Notes: generated from the sequence alone by a model not told the origin. 64,000 nucleotides of DNA from Blastobasis lacticolella (GCA_905147135.1 LR990039.1:34593708-34657707), one strand, 5' to 3'; positions 1 through 11,978 are shown, numbered from the stretch's first letter. A program made the numbers and translations.

Positions 1-460
1 TCACTGGTATATTTGGCAAAATCGTTACTGTTAGCGAAAGCCACTTTCCAAACATAAAAAGAACTTCAAAGTTAACTTGAGCGTCTTTGTGCATATTGTG
101 TCTTTGTGTGTCACAAAACGATTGGAAGGTTAGCCACCCTCATGGCTGAGTAGAGCGGCCCATTTTAGTGTGCCAAACGTCAGCTTGACGATCAATTTCG
201 TTGTCAAAGACACATTTGTAAACCTACGATTACAGTTTATTTATTGGTAAAATAATTGATATTTTGCGTTGAAGGTTTTGTCATAGGGAAGTGCTTTAGA
301 CCACCACGTTTTAAGTATATTGTAAGTAGCTGGTTATCACTCGTAGAATGTATGTGGAGGTGTATAGAATGTGAGTAAAAGATTCTTGTTTCATAATTTT
401 TTTTTCAATAGCTAGAGTTTTCATTTATTTCTTTATTTAAATAATACGGCAAGCCATGTA
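1..460. other. unassigned AT-rich DNA
   Basis: No coding exon, RNA gene or recognisable repeat was seen here. The mariner remnant starts immediately to the right. Confidence 0.4.
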
Positions 461-464
461 TATA

Positions 465-977
465 CGAGGTGTGGCTATTAAATAACGAGATTGACGCTGT
501 AAAAATTTTTTATTTTATGTTATAAATAATTACTTATTATCACCTTCAATATACACTCCTTCTCTATCCCTACAACGCTCCATGCAAATTTTCCATTGTT
601 GGAAACAGTGCTGGAAGTCATCGTCCGTCAGCTCCTTCATGACGCGTGCCGCTTTCTCTTTTACAGCTTCCACTGACTCAAATCTCGTCCCTTTTAATGC
701 AGATTTGACCTTAGGGAACAGATAAAAGTCACATGGTGCAAGATCTGGTGAATTAGGTGGATGTTCTAACACAGGGATGCCGTAATTGCCTAGGAACCTC
801 TTCACAGATAACGCGGAATGAACTGGTGTATTGTCTTGGTGGAGAATCCACGATTTGTCCTGCCACATTTTGGGTCGTTTTTTCCTTCCTTCAGTAATTA
901 CAAGTTTCAGTAGCAGTTTTTCCGAGTTTAAAGTGAAATTTGACAACAATTCGTTGCTCTATTGTTACACTAACCAT
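465..977 (-). pseudogene. internally deleted mariner transposase remnant
   Basis: The minus-strand ORF at 530-949 ends with a mariner catalytic region. It contains HQDNTPVHSA, then 34 intervening residues, then the second Asp in SPDLAPCDFYLFPK, which is the D34D spacing of mariner elements. A mariner-like transposase start (MVSVTIEQRIVVKFHFKLGK) begins at the ATG at 977 and stops after about 28 codons. The next in-frame material is already the catalytic half, so the DNA-binding middle and the first catalytic Asp are missing. The outer left end at 465 reads CGAGGTGTGGCTATT, typical of mariner inverted repeats, next to TA. No matching right inverted repeat was found, so the right boundary is unclear. 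The copy cannot encode an active transposase. Confidence 0.85.
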
Positions 978-1234
978 TTTATCCGGCAAAATATCATCAA
1001 AAGATCATTGCTCAGCGGAGGAATGATGTAGGCTTATAATAATAATAATGCAGCTTTTAAATTTGTAAGTTGTCCTGATTTTCACTCTTTTCGATTTGTT
1101 GATTGCAATAAAATGACGAAATTTATTGTCAGTAATAGAATTACAGCATAGTGGACAAAAAGCAACTGCGGTGTTTCTTACTAAGGGTAAGTATTGTACT
1201 TACCTAAATATTGTAATTGCTTTTATTTTATTGC

Positions 1235-1475
1235 TAGCCGGCAGCGGCTTACATCAACGCACAGTTCGGATCCCTGTAAACAACCAACTTTCCCGCGAGA
1301 ACTTATAATTTTCCCGGGATAAAAGTGGCCTATCACTCGGGAATAATGTAGCTACCTATTAATGAAAGTGATTTTCAAAAACAGTCCAGTAGTTTTTGCG
1401 TTTATTCATTAGAAACAAACAAAAATACAAACATACAAATCTTTTCTCTTTACAACATTAGTATCTACCGATACA
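1235..1475 (+). repeat. RTE-type non-LTR retrotransposon 3' tail
   Basis: This stretch has the layout of the RTE 3' region common in Lepidoptera: 'cccgggataaaagt', 'actcgggaataatgtagct', a 'cagtagtttttgcgtttattcatta' type segment, and 'acaaatcttttctctttacaacattagtat' at the end. A second copy lies near 5395-5520. Assignment rests on remembered family consensus, not on a search. Confidence 0.65.
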
Positions 1476-1479
1476 CTAC

Positions 1480-2400
1480 CGATTGTATGTGGCGCGGTAA
1501 TAAAAAGCATTAGAAACTAGCTTTGTTGGAAAGATAATGAAGGGCCATTTATGTTTGAATTATTTATGGCCATGTGGTCAACTAAATGGCTAATTTGCAA
1601 GCAAAATACAAGCAAGGTCAAATGTGCAAGGAAACATTGTACATTTGAAAGGAAGGTAAGTATAACTATCAATTAATCGATAAAGTCGATTGACACAAGT
1701 TCTATGTATGTGAGTTGAATTTTGCGCTATATCTAAACTACGGTCTCTGAATTGGCTTTTCAGTATGTTTGGTTAAACTTGTAATCTGATTTTGTGAAAG
1801 GAAGTCTACCAAAGAAACACTTCCTCAGCAGACCAATCTTTATTTTGCTGTGTTTGCTCTGTTCGCAATCTCGCCATGGACTAGTAGGAAGTAACATCAA
1901 ATAATTATTAATTTTAAAATAGAGTAACTAAATAATATAGGTATATATTTACTTACTTTTAGTTAAGTACCTTTCCAATATTTGTCTACATCTAAGAATC
2001 ATATGTTTTCGTCCGTTAAAGGTTTTGCTTGACTTACTCTTCGTCTGTAGAAATGTCGTCTCCTATTGTTTTTCGTGGCTTGTCCTCTTAATTTTTTTGA
2101 AATTGTTAATATTGGCAATTACATGAGTGATGTTTCATGGTACCTATCGTATGGGGCGATAAGCATGATTTTCTGTGTTCAAGGCTCTTAAAGGATAATT
2201 GCAAGGTCCATGTATTTTCGGTACCTATCCCACTTAGATCAACTTAATAAGATAATTCGGTAATAAAGAAAGTCCGGTATTGAGTGAAATGAGTGATCGA
2301 GTAGTTCCACTTCTTCAACCGTTTGTAAAATGTCTTTGCTTTGTTGTGTATTTTCAAGATATTCAGTTTGCAATTTTATTTGCGTATTTGAGATCCTGTG
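1480..2400. other. unassigned intergenic DNA
   Basis: AT-rich sequence with no open frame, splice-flanked exon or repeat that I can identify. Confidence 0.35.
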
Positions 2401-2406
2401 CTCTTG

Positions 2407-2575
2407 ATCAGGATTAGTCCGTCTGTAGGAGTCCTTGCCTTTATTATCTTCTCCATGAATCCTGATGCATCTTCGGAATCATCAATTTACATTTTCTGGC
2501 CACCTATTGTGTAGACCTTGGCTATTTAATTCCGCGATTTACGGGGAGCGGGAAGTTCAGTGCGATTGACGAGAT
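2407..2575. repeat. diverged interspersed repeat, copy 1
   Basis: This stretch matches 4405-4563 in the same orientation. Shared landmarks in order are 'gatcaggatt', 'cttcggaatcat', 'ctattgtgtagaccttgg' and 'gaagttcagtgcg', with many differences between them. The family is not identified. Confidence 0.6.
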
Positions 2576-3550
2576 GTACTATTTCTAACTTCTATTGCTG
2601 ACGCAGGAGATCGTCGCACCAGTGCCTCAGAGCACTTGTATTGAGGTTTGTTTTTAATCTCCATCTACCAGATGTTATTAGGTCTCCTTCGTTAATACTG
2701 TCCAAATATCCTGGCGGAGTATAAAACATTAACTATAGCTCTTCCTTAAAAAATACTTTTCTAATACATTGAGCATTTTAACGCAGAATTAAGTTGCTCT
2801 AGTTGATTGTTAAAGCACAAGAGTAGATTGCTGAGGGTGGGTAACTGGTCATTATTGACACAGACCCTAGACTATTTATTTATTTATTAAATCTTCATGC
2901 ACAAAATAGTACAAAGGAGAAGTCAAGACTTCCCGCGAAATATCATATAATTGATCGACTGCATGGTTTCATCACGATTTATAAGTAGACCTAACTTTTT
3001 GGTCCTTTTAATTATCTGGGTCATAATTTTCATTCATGTCATAATTCTCTTCGATTCTGGTTATACACTTTTGAAGCTTCTAGTTGTTTCGAGTATTTTA
3101 AGTCTTAGTGGGTGCAAATGACTTGGTAGTCTGCAGTATTTTGTTCATACTTTCCATAAGAATAATCAAGAATTTGTGTAATAGAGACGCATTAGACGCA
3201 TATGTTGGCTCTGTAGCCGGCTCTGTAGCAGGTTTCGGTTTTGAAGTAGGTACTTGAAACCGAGATGACATTTCTATAATTATTCATAAGAAAATTTCCG
3301 TTAATTTTCCTTCCTTGGACAAGGACTTTTTAGAAAGGACAGGTCTACAGACTCTACGGTTTCTTTTTAAATGGCGATTTTCAAGGAATATGCCGTCAGC
3401 GCCTCGCAAAGTTCATTACGTCTTAATTCAGAATATTGTCGCCTTGGTCCAAATACATTGAACCCAACATAAATATCCCTTCATCAATCGAGAGCTCTCT
3501 GTGAAGCGTATAAATGCCAATGTGCGGGAATTTCACATTCAATTACGCCG
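2576..3550. other. unassigned DNA with a (TTTA)n LINE-like tail
   Basis: Around 2874-2960 a run of 'tttatttatttatt' is followed by 'aaatcttcatgcacaaaatagtac'. This looks like the minus-strand 3' end of a Lepidopteran LINE. Nothing else in this interval was recognised. Confidence 0.35.
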
Positions 3551-4019
3551 AGACGCTTTTTTGTCGTGCCAGCGGATCCTATCGGTAACGGTATCGTTAT
3601 CTACAAAATGCAGAAACTGGTCGATAGACATCAATTTGCGGAAACTTGGTTAGCCAGAATGCCCACCGACCAGTATTCGTCAATGGGGTCCTTTAAAATT
3701 GTTAGGTCCTCATCTAGTCTCAATGTCGCAAAACATGAAATACACCTTATATATATACCATACATCAATGAAATTTATATTCTTGAAGTATGTCAATACT
3801 TACCCAAAGTATATCACGGTTATAATTTGGTTCCAATGGTTATTTTACGGTGTATTGTGTTTTTCTATGTGACTCCTTATGTTTTTCTTTTGCATTTATT
3901 TGTTTTGCTCTGTGTATTGTTTATTTGTATTATGGCACGCACGCGGTGGCGCGTTGACGTCAAAGTGACATTGAACAGTGACAGAACCACAGTCGGGTCC
4001 ATAGACCATGAACTGTATA

Positions 4020-4240
4020 TGGTCGGGTCACGCTGGCCAATGACCACTTGTCATATCAGGTACGTTCCAGTCTCCGCTAGGAGTATTTTTTTTTTCCGCA
4101 TGGTACCAGTCAAGTGACCAGCTCAAGTCGACGATGCCATTGTCGTCATTGTATTTATATTGATTGTATATTGACATTCATAAGTGTTGTAAAACCCAAA
4201 CTGAATAAAAATTATTTGATTTGATTGATTGATTGAATTG
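4020..4240 (+). repeat. TTGA-tailed interspersed repeat, copy 1
   Basis: The block contains 'caggtacgttccag', 'taccagtcaagtgacc', 'gtcgacgatgcc', 'gttgtaaaacccaaactgaata' and a 3' run of TTGA/TGATT repeats. The same landmarks occur in inverse orientation at 17465-17660. A 3' simple-sequence tail suggests a non-LTR retrotransposon or SINE end. A weak open frame at 3566-4117 overlaps its left part and is not a recognised protein. Confidence 0.6.
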
Positions 4241-4404
4241 ATTTGACATGGAGCAAAAAACTATTGTCCGCTATTTATTCTCGTGACTGTTTCGGACTCG
4301 ACTCGACTACGGGTTTGGGACTATGTATTTTTATATCCTTCCGCTGGAAAGATTTTCGATCTTCCTCTTCTTCACTTTGGAAGAAGAGTCCTGCTTTTCC
4401 GGAT

Positions 4405-4563
4405 TTGATCAGGATTGATGATGAATATTCCTCATCGCCTTCGGAATCATTAAATTGTATTTTTCAATCCATCTATTGTGTAGACCTTGGTCACTTCCCT
4501 AATTTTCCGGTTTACGCCGACCAATTAACGCGGAGCGAGAAGTTCAGTGCGGCAGACGAGAGG
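4405..4563. repeat. diverged interspersed repeat, copy 2
   Basis: Direct-orientation partner of 2407-2575, about 2 kb away. On the minus strand it reads as an acidic open stretch (SDSEGDEEYSSS), as in the N-termini of some transposases, but the family cannot be named. Confidence 0.55.
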
Positions 4564-4569
4564 CACACG

Positions 4570-4650
4570 CAAATTTTATTCGGTGATGAAGCTCACTTTT
4601 GGTTGAATGATTTTAATAGCCATTCAACCAAATTTATAACTAACCGCTAA
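4570..4650 (+). pseudogene. short transposase-like fragment (FGDEAHFWLND)
   Basis: A 25-residue stretch contains FGDEAHFWLND. It resembles the first-Asp region of Tc/mariner-like transposases seen in insects (F-x-DEAHFWLNG). It stops within a few codons and no further homologous sequence follows, so it is at most a scrap. Confidence 0.35.
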
Positions 4651-5390
4651 TAATTATGATATCCTACTCGACCTTTCTGTCAAAATCGACCTAATGGAAA
4701 GTAGCCACCGGCGCCTCAGAATATTAGCAATACCAGCAGTATTCCGTTGTACTCTTCCACAAATTGTCATGAAAAACTTTCCGCCAGCTCTGTGCGGAGG
4801 CGGCGGCCTGAGGTTTCCGCTCGCTGAACAACTGACTGCGAACTTGGTTGTTAGGTTTTTATCAACTTGTTTCCGGAGGACCTTCCTTCTCTTAACTTTG
4901 TGCGACCAGTAACCAGTTGTGGCTTCTAATTCATAAATAAATCGAAAGTTTATGCTTCTAGTCGGCGACAAATAAAAACAAATGTACACTTTATATCACA
5001 CAGCCTACTAGGATTACTAATAATCAATGGTCGCCTTTTCTTTTATGAACTCATAAGGCTTTGCCTTCGTAATTGGCTGGAGAGCTTCATCACTCATTGT
5101 CTTTTGACAAATACAGTCGGTGAATAATTGTTGGCAATATGTGGTCGACAGTTTGTCCAATAATGAACCCGTCCCTAATGCGTGATTCTGAAAAGTTTGC
5201 AAAATAACCCATAACTTTAGCAAATCACAAACTTTCTTTATTGCCTAGGGAGGCATCCGGATCGACGTTCCACGTGATGGAAGGCGGCCACCGACGTAAT
5301 CCTTTTCAAATTCCATAGTTATTCTCTTAAATAGTAAATTAACTTTTTTTATAGGTGTAAGTACCTATTCATATAAAACCATTTTCATCC
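4651..5390. other. unassigned intergenic DNA
   Basis: Short overlapping open frames occur on both strands but none resembles a known protein or carries convincing splice sites. Confidence 0.35.
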
Positions 5391-5394
5391 GCGA

Positions 5395-5525
5395 CCATTT
5401 CGCATCTCTGTAAACATTAAACTATCCCGCGGGAGCCTATTATTTTTCAGGATGAAAAGTAGCCTACGACACTCGGGAATAATGTAGCTTCCTATTAGTT
5501 CAAATTGGTTCAGTTCGGAGTTTGT
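5395..5525 (+). repeat. RTE-type 3' tail, truncated copy
   Basis: It carries 'ctatcccgcgggagcc', 'ggatgaaaagtagcctacgac' and 'actcgggaataatgtagct', the same order as in the 1235-1475 copy. It lacks the terminal 'cttttctctttacaac' segment. Confidence 0.6.
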
Positions 5526-5979
5526 ATTTGATTTACTTAATTAAACTTTTCCAAACATAATAACAATCTTAAATAGTTAAAGCTTTTAGAGAATATTAAT
5601 AGGCGCTCATACTCGTATTTACATAGTAAATGGTGTGTAATGCGACGTTTCACGTAGATTAAATTTGGTTTTCCTTTTTCTATTGCTCTATCCGGCCCGT
5701 CTTTGCCAGCCATACGCCCAAGGACGGGCGATCCAAGTGCACAATGAACCTTTTGGTTTGTGAAAAGGGGTGTATTATTTCCATGACCACGAAGACCGCT
5801 CTCAACCTATCTCTGTAGGCTTGTTACTGTAAAAGAGACGTATCTAAACGTGGAAGACGAAAATCCAGCAGCGCGTCATATTTCACGAATCTTTATTTCG
5901 ACATTCCAAGGTGAATAACCCATCGTGGGTTGTGCAAATGCGAGTCAGAGTCTGTCAGTTCAGCGATTGGCACATGGCA

Positions 5980-6180
5980 TCGCTGTTTACGCGTTACGAT
6001 GTGACAAATCAACGGCGCGGCGGTTCCAAACGGCTATCAAATTAAAATTAAATCCGACGGTATGATTGGCCGACGGGCGGTGGTGCGGCGGGGCGAGGCG
6101 TTCGCGCGATCAATACACGCCGCGTTACGTAACGTCAGTCGGCGACTGAGACCAACACTGTACAGAGTCGCTCTGCTCTG
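5980..6180. promoter_or_regulatory. CpG-rich patch, possible promoter or first exon
   Basis: A sharply GC- and CpG-rich block (for example 'cggcgcggcggttcc', 'ggtggtgcggcggggcgagg') sits in AT-rich DNA. It contains initiator-like TCAGT and a GT after 'accaacact'. No coding exon is visible, so this is only a candidate noncoding first exon or promoter. Confidence 0.2.
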
Positions 6181-6199
6181 TATAGGATACTCTCCTTAC

Positions 6200-8700
6200 T
6201 TATTTCTTCCTAATTGAAACTTGATCTTTTCTCTTTAATGGCTGCACTGCTTAGTATAGGAGCAGATAAATGGTTCTTTGGATGTCTTTGAAATGGGTAG
6301 AACATTTTTTAGTTTAGTTGTCCTAAGAAATAATGAGACAGTACACACCATTAATCACTGTGTTACAGTAAGCATTTGGGGAGTAAATATTGGCTCGGTC
6401 GTTTAGTAAAGTTTTGGTTAATGACACTGGGAAGAAAATGGCGACAACTGAATGCCAGCCACTGCGGCAATTTCAATTCGGGAATTGACTAGATATAAAT
6501 GAAATAGTGAAACCAAGATATAATTAAAGGGCTTCAAGTAAAACTATGCTTCTATACAAGATTATAAAAGTAAACACATATTATTCAAATAAAATTAAAG
6601 AAAAACACATTTTACGCATTAGTACAATGACGTACCTTCTATTAAACTTGTGTTTTAGTCTTCTCGCGTATTCCACGATTCCCCGTATTCACCATTTAAA
6701 TATTACACTGGTGAGGTGTAGACAAATCGGGCGCTATTATTATCATCCAAGTCGGGCTTGTCTTGTGATTTTTTCGAGTTTACTTGCCAGAGATAACTCT
6801 TCGTACCGCACCTGATGGGTTATTTTAATATTATGTAGCTCAGGTCGTAGGTCAAGGTTGGTCTTCGTGTTGAAACTATATCTAATTTGGATAGCACTAT
6901 TATTAGTTTCATCGTATATGTAAACAAGTGATTACTACCGACAAGCTTTGGTCCTGTAATTACAGCTGGGTAAATAGCTTGGGCGATCCATCTCTTTATA
7001 TTCAAAGGCAACAACTGACTACATATTTCACTGTCTTCGGGAAGCGCCGTGTGCACATCACGCGGTCTTGTTTCTTAGAGCTTATCGCTTAACTTGCTGT
7101 TGCACCGCCAGCCCTAGCTGGTAATCTAATATACTTGGTCGTATCTCGTCTATATCTTGACCGTTAGTACTGTTTTCCTATGTAATGATCATCGCCAAAG
7201 CAAGACAGGAAAACAGATATTGATTTTGCAAAATGGACAAACACGTCGCATAGCATACCACGAGTACACGTTCTTATGAAACAGGCAACAACTTATCTTG
7301 GAGCTTATGATCCTCTTTTGTGTCTTTCTTTTCGTATATTACAGTCACGTCTTACCTGAGCAAATATCGAAAAGGTTTTTGTTGTATATGTAGGTAGTTG
7401 TGGCTGCGCCCACTACTTAAAGATTGTCTCTCGGCGAATACAGTCAGTACGTTACAAGCTAACCCGTGTTTAACTTCTACGTCAACGGACATAACAGTTT
7501 TCTTCGTTTGTTCATAATCATCTCCGTTAAAGTGATACACCGCAAAAACAAACCATGAGTACACGTTTATTGTTATGTTTTGTCCGAATTAGGCCGTGGC
7601 GTGAGTAAAATCGGACAATTTACGACACAACTCCCCGTTCTCATAAATTAAGCTGGATGGCAGGTTTTCAAATTATACCTCGGCGTGAACCCAATCCTAC
7701 ATCAAAGCTGATGGGCCGGCGGTCCTAAGACCACCGCGTCTATTTAGTTCAATCGTTAAATCGTTTTATACCTTATATAGGTAGGCGTAGTGATTTTCGG
7801 GTATCTGCGGGACTGGTGTTGATGGACATTGTAGTGACGTTAACTAATTTAAGTTTTCAAGGTGTTCCGTTAAATATTAAATAGAACACTAACAATAATT
7901 ATTTTAGGTGAATGACAAGTTACCCAAATGAGATATATTTGTATCTGCCACTTCTAAAGGGAAACAAATTCTACACTTGTTCCACTGTACCTCAAGTACC
8001 TACATCAAAAGTATGCTTGTTTGCCACCGTAGCGAAATGTTTCGCTTCGCTTCGAAAATCGTTGAGCACATTTTGAGTTATTTGGGAACAAACAAAAAGA
8101 AAACATTGTGTGCTAAGTCAGAGCTATATACAGCAGATGGCCCATCTATTTAATGTATTGACCCTTTAAATACATAGTTGTTGCGGCTGCAGCGGGTGAC
8201 CGGTGACAGTTGCTTTTCTGGTAGATGAAGTATGATTCTGTGTTGTGGGATGTTTTCTAATTTCACTAAGACTTCAGGCAAACAAAGAGTTGAATACCAT
8301 TCTAAATAAATAAATAATAAATAAATATTCTGAATGGACCGTTCTGTAGCCTGTAGTCCATTTATATAAAAAGGACACCATTTGCTTCAAAGTGCATTTT
8401 CCTAGAACAGCTTTTGCTCGGTTTATTCAATCTCTTTATTCTCAAAATCACTAGAATTTAGATTAGTGCCATCAAGAGTCAAAGAAAATATTGATCTTAT
8501 TATTTCTTGCATAAGAGTCAGTATTAAATATGAATTCACTCAAGTACTTTTGTGATAATATATTTATTTATAACAATTATTTACAAATAATTAAAGATTC
8601 TCAAAATTTTTTGTTAGATATAAAAACAAGTTGCCTGGTTGGCGGCTGATATTCGAATATCCGACCGAATGTCCGTCTCGTCTTTTGTCGAGAATCCCCC
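6200..8700. other. unassigned intergenic DNA
   Basis: AT-rich sequence without a recognised exon or element. Short (TAAA)n-type runs near 8300-8325 could be retroposon tails. Confidence 0.35.
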
Positions 8701-8719
8701 GCCATTTCAAAATAAAAAA

Positions 8720-8930
8720 AATATATAGCTTCCGGTTAAAGGTAAATGGAAATGGCGTACATTTCCGTCGTCTGATCATTTAATTTAAAAGAAAAATAAT
8801 ACGAACTTCCAGTTGGAGATAAACGGAAATAGCATGCATTTCCGTTTCCCGGCAAGTGAGTTTTTACTGTAGAATTAATATTTTTTTTGAACTTTCTGTT
8901 GAAGATAAACGGAAATGCTTTGCTATTCCG
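8720..8930. repeat. three-unit minisatellite with palindromic core
   Basis: Three successive units of about 80-90 bp share 'ttcc(g/a)gttgaagataaacggaaat...atttccg'. The middle unit contains the near-palindrome cggaaatagcatgcatttccg's halves CGGAAAT and ATTTCCG around AGCATGC. Overlapping minus-strand open frames are a by-product of the repetition. Confidence 0.6.
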
Positions 8931-8931
8931 T

Positions 8932-9062
8932 GACGTTAATGTCCCGGTTGTGCTCTCGAGAATGATGGCCCGGGGTCCACCTTGACCATGATCCAGGATT
9001 TGGCGATCAGGTAATTTAATTACAGTGGAGCGACCTAGGGGAACCTGATCAGATTGGATCAT
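8932..9062 (-). repeat. interspersed repeat family A, copy 1 (inverse)
   Basis: The minus strand reads 'tatgatccaatctgatcagg', then 'gtcgctccactgtaatta', 'cctgatcgccaaatcctgg' and 'gtggaccccgggcc'. This matches the plus-strand copies at 11130, 13046 and 54308. This copy lacks about 30 bp around 'ggtagcagggtcatggaggtc'. The landmarks resemble LINE 3' regions common in Lepidoptera. Confidence 0.65.
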
Positions 9063-9069
9063 AGTTACA

Positions 9070-10360
9070 AATCCAGTTACCTGAATTTGCAGATTTCATT
9101 ACGATTTTTCTCTCACCGAAAGAGCATCGGTAAGCATAACCCGAAAAACTGTTATAGAATTGCCAAAAGTATAATTGCTTATAAACATTAGTTCTGCGTT
9201 TTGATCGCTCATCATTTTTAATATTATGGTGTTGTTGTATAAATAAATTCTATTGTTATGTCTATTAATATCATAGGTGTTAATTGTTGTGGTTATAATA
9301 TGTTGTCAATCTTGTCTGTTGGTATGAATAGATAATTAATTATTTAGATTTCATTTATTTCCTATATATTTTCCATATATTTTTGGTTGTAGATGACATT
9401 AATAAACTTACGAACAACGCATAATAAAAATTGTATTTACTTTTGAATAATAAGATTTCGCCAGAAGGAGAAAAACAAAGTAGCCCATAAAAATAAAATA
9501 TGAGTTCTCGCTCGCTCATCATTTTTAATTTAGATAAGTGCGTGTTTATTAATTAGTTTTTGTTTAAGATTTGTTCTTTCAGTAGTTTGTTTATTGTTGT
9601 TGTTATTAGTAGTAGATACTTTCGTGATTGTGATATTTTCGCTTCATGAGTTCTCCCTCCCTCACACAGTATTCGTACTGGTCTCCTTGATACTCCTCGG
9701 GTTAATTATTTTGACGGATTCCTGTAAGATTGACTCCACCATTTCAACAAATATTTGGATTAGGTAACAAATGTTCAACGCCGCAAGCCTAGGCGTGGGA
9801 TAGCTCTGATAAAAATCCAAAATTCACAATGTCGCAATTAATAGTGTAGTGTTGTACCTGCGGGATAACCAGGCGGATTTGATCGTTGGGATCCTGACAA
9901 TGTCATTATGGTTATGAGTATATCGCAAGCGCCGACTGTCTAAAACAAAATGCGTGCTGGACTGTACTCGTGTAACTCCGTATCTAAATGAACCATCCAT
10001 GTCGAATGTGGAATCGCGGAAGCAAGTCTACATCTGGCAGGTCTGGTTTTTGACGTAGATTTTTATAAAAATCTCACCGTTCTGTCAGAAGTGTGGCACT
10101 AGAAGTAAGCGGCTCCACTTGAAACTTTTCCTGCAGTCGGCGCTCTGCGTTCTTGGTATTATTGCCCTCACCAAGCTTTTGGCTACTGAGTAAAATATTT
10201 TTAGTCGCTATTTGAAATGACGAGCTGCAATGTTTCTTTCAATGTTTTTTTGAAACATAAATGCTTAACTATCAGCTGTATAAGTATGAGCTGCTTTAAA
10301 CAAATCGGTCTATCTTTGGCCACATCATCAGTTACCACTAGATGAGATGGCGGTCAAATT
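9070..10360. other. unassigned intergenic DNA
   Basis: No gene or named element recognised. The end, near 10320-10355 ('catcatcagttaccactagatgagatggcgg'-type sequence), resembles the extreme 3' end of the LINE family also seen at 57125 and 63660. Confidence 0.3.
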
Positions 10361-10633
10361 ATGAGTTTTATATCAATACCTTGCAATTCGTGCAACCCGG
10401 GCAGCCTGAATTGCAAACGGGCTGGATCGATGCAGCGCGCAGCGCCGGTGGCCGGAACGCCACCTGCAATTGCCTTTGACGGCAGTACCTACTTTAATTT
10501 AGAGCTGCGGATTCATCCGGCCATGTCTGTGCACACGTTCACTGATTGCAGCATCCCCTATATTCCAATACCGTTTGAAACTGGCGAGCTCACTATAGAA
10601 TTTTGCCGTTCCAATTTAAATTGCTTCGGTTAG
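10361..10633 (+). other. 90-codon open frame of unknown nature
   Basis: This is the only part of the 9-11 kb region with balanced base composition over a sustained open frame. The product would have scattered Cys and Pro and no motif I recognise. There is no clear splice acceptor or donor. It may be transposon debris; I assign no function. Confidence 0.15.
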
Positions 10634-10812
10634 AGTCGATCGATGCACCTCGCCGTTGGTTGCAGACATGTTTGCACGAACAAATAACTCTCATGGTTTC
10701 CATGTATACATGTAATAAACTGTTATAGGTCTAATTCTGTACATTGAAGATATTTGGAAACTTTTTATTGGAGGGTATTCTATAAACAATACTGAAGATT
10801 AAAACAGTTTTT

Positions 10813-10836
10813 TTGTCTGTCTGTCTGTCTGTCTGT
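10813..10836 (+). repeat. (TGTC)n microsatellite
   Basis: Six tandem copies of the tetranucleotide, 'tgtctgtctgtctgtctgtc'. Confidence 0.9.
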
Positions 10837-10980
10837 ATCTTGGCTGCTCATCACTCTCAAACTACAGAATGAATTTAAACGAAACTTGGTATTGGTATTC
10901 AAACTACAAGGTTGGATACTTATCCCGAAATTCATCACGGAGAGGGGATGGAAGTCCAAATGGGTACTTAGTTGGAATTC

Positions 10981-11069
10981 TATAACTCAGAAAAGAGTCA
11001 TCGGTTCATGGCCGCAATGGGACTCGAACCCGGTACCTCTCGCTTACGAGTTGGATAGTCAATCGCCGA
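10981..11069 (-). repeat. tRNA-derived SINE head (inverse)
   Basis: On the minus strand there is a tRNA-like unit with a B box (GGTTCGAGTCCC), 'ctcgtaagcgagaggtaccg' before it and 'gcggccatgaacc...gactcttttctgagttata' after it. The same arrangement occurs at 11979 and 60163. No intact tRNA cloverleaf with an aminoacyl stem was found, so this is a SINE rather than a tRNA gene. Confidence 0.75.
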
Positions 11070-11084
11070 ACAAAGGAATAGTCG

Positions 11085-11125
11085 TCGCGCGCGATCGCTA
11101 ATCGCGCGAGAGCAACTTGTGCTAG
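11085..11125. mobile_element. solo end of the CCTAGCACAAGTTG MITE
   Basis: The sequence 'gcgcgagagcaacttgtgctag' reproduces, in inverse orientation, the left end of the complete MITE at 14411-14550. The other end is missing. It directly abuts SINE and family A repeats. Confidence 0.55.
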
Positions 11126-11129
11126 CCGT

Positions 11130-11260
11130 ACCGTCAGGTTCCCCTGGTAGTAGGGTCACGGAGGTCAGGTTGTAGTCGCTCCACTGTAATTACCTGATCG
11201 TTAAGGCGGACCCCGGGCCCTCGTTTTCGATAGCACACCCGGGTCATTAACGCCGAGATG
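11130..11260 (+). repeat. interspersed repeat family A, copy 2
   Basis: It contains 'gtcaggttcccctggtag', 'ggtcacggaggtcagg', 'agtcgctccactgtaatta', 'cggaccccgggccctcg' and 'gggtcattaacg' in the family order. Confidence 0.7.
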
Positions 11261-11978
11261 ATTATTTTTTATTTTTTTTATTCCTTTGTTCGATGAAACT
11301 GTCCACACGCTAGTACTAGTAGTCTTTGGTTGCTACAGTTATTTTATTTTATAGTATTTTAAGACTCTCCTTCAGGGTCCACCATGTTCTACTGAAATCA
11401 ATCTACTACAATCTATCTCGAAAGTATCTAACACGTCGTCATCGCGTTCTATCTGACGCTCAAAGTAATCTAGTGCCAAGTTATGGAACTGAACAGTAGA
11501 TGTGTGATGTTCTTGATCCTCTTTTGTGGTTATTGCGATTTGCCTACAAAACGTAATATTGCGCGTGATGTTGAATATCACGAGAGTGTTTCATCGTTCA
11601 CGAGGACTTTTAACGGTCGGGGGGCGTGATAAACGCGCGCCCAGCGATCTTCACCGCGGCTGGGACGCTTTACGGCGCTGCGGGACCTTGCCAGCGTTAC
11701 GCTCTGTCATAATGTAACACCTTCCTGCTTGCCTACAACTCTGTAGCGTTTTTATGGTAGCGCCGTTAACGGCTGCCCTCGAGTGTCTTTTAGTATCGCC
11801 AACTTGTAATCAAAGTCGGGGGATGGGATGAGAAAGAGATTAGGTACCTGACGTTTCGTTCGATACGCACATGTTGAAAATATTATCTTAAAGAAACTGA
11901 GCCCTCTAATTAGAGGAATATAGTGAAACATAATTATGTGTCGCTATATTCTGTAAGTACTTTTAATGTAAGATGTAA

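Noticed and set aside
8591..9062. two overlapping minus-strand open frames
   Set aside because: They are created by the minisatellite units and the inverse family A repeat; no domain or codon bias.
10361..10633. possible missing Sap47 upstream exon
   Set aside because: The sequence lacks the glycine-rich or KIKKTVEEN-like stretch expected before SILGEF and has no usable donor in phase.
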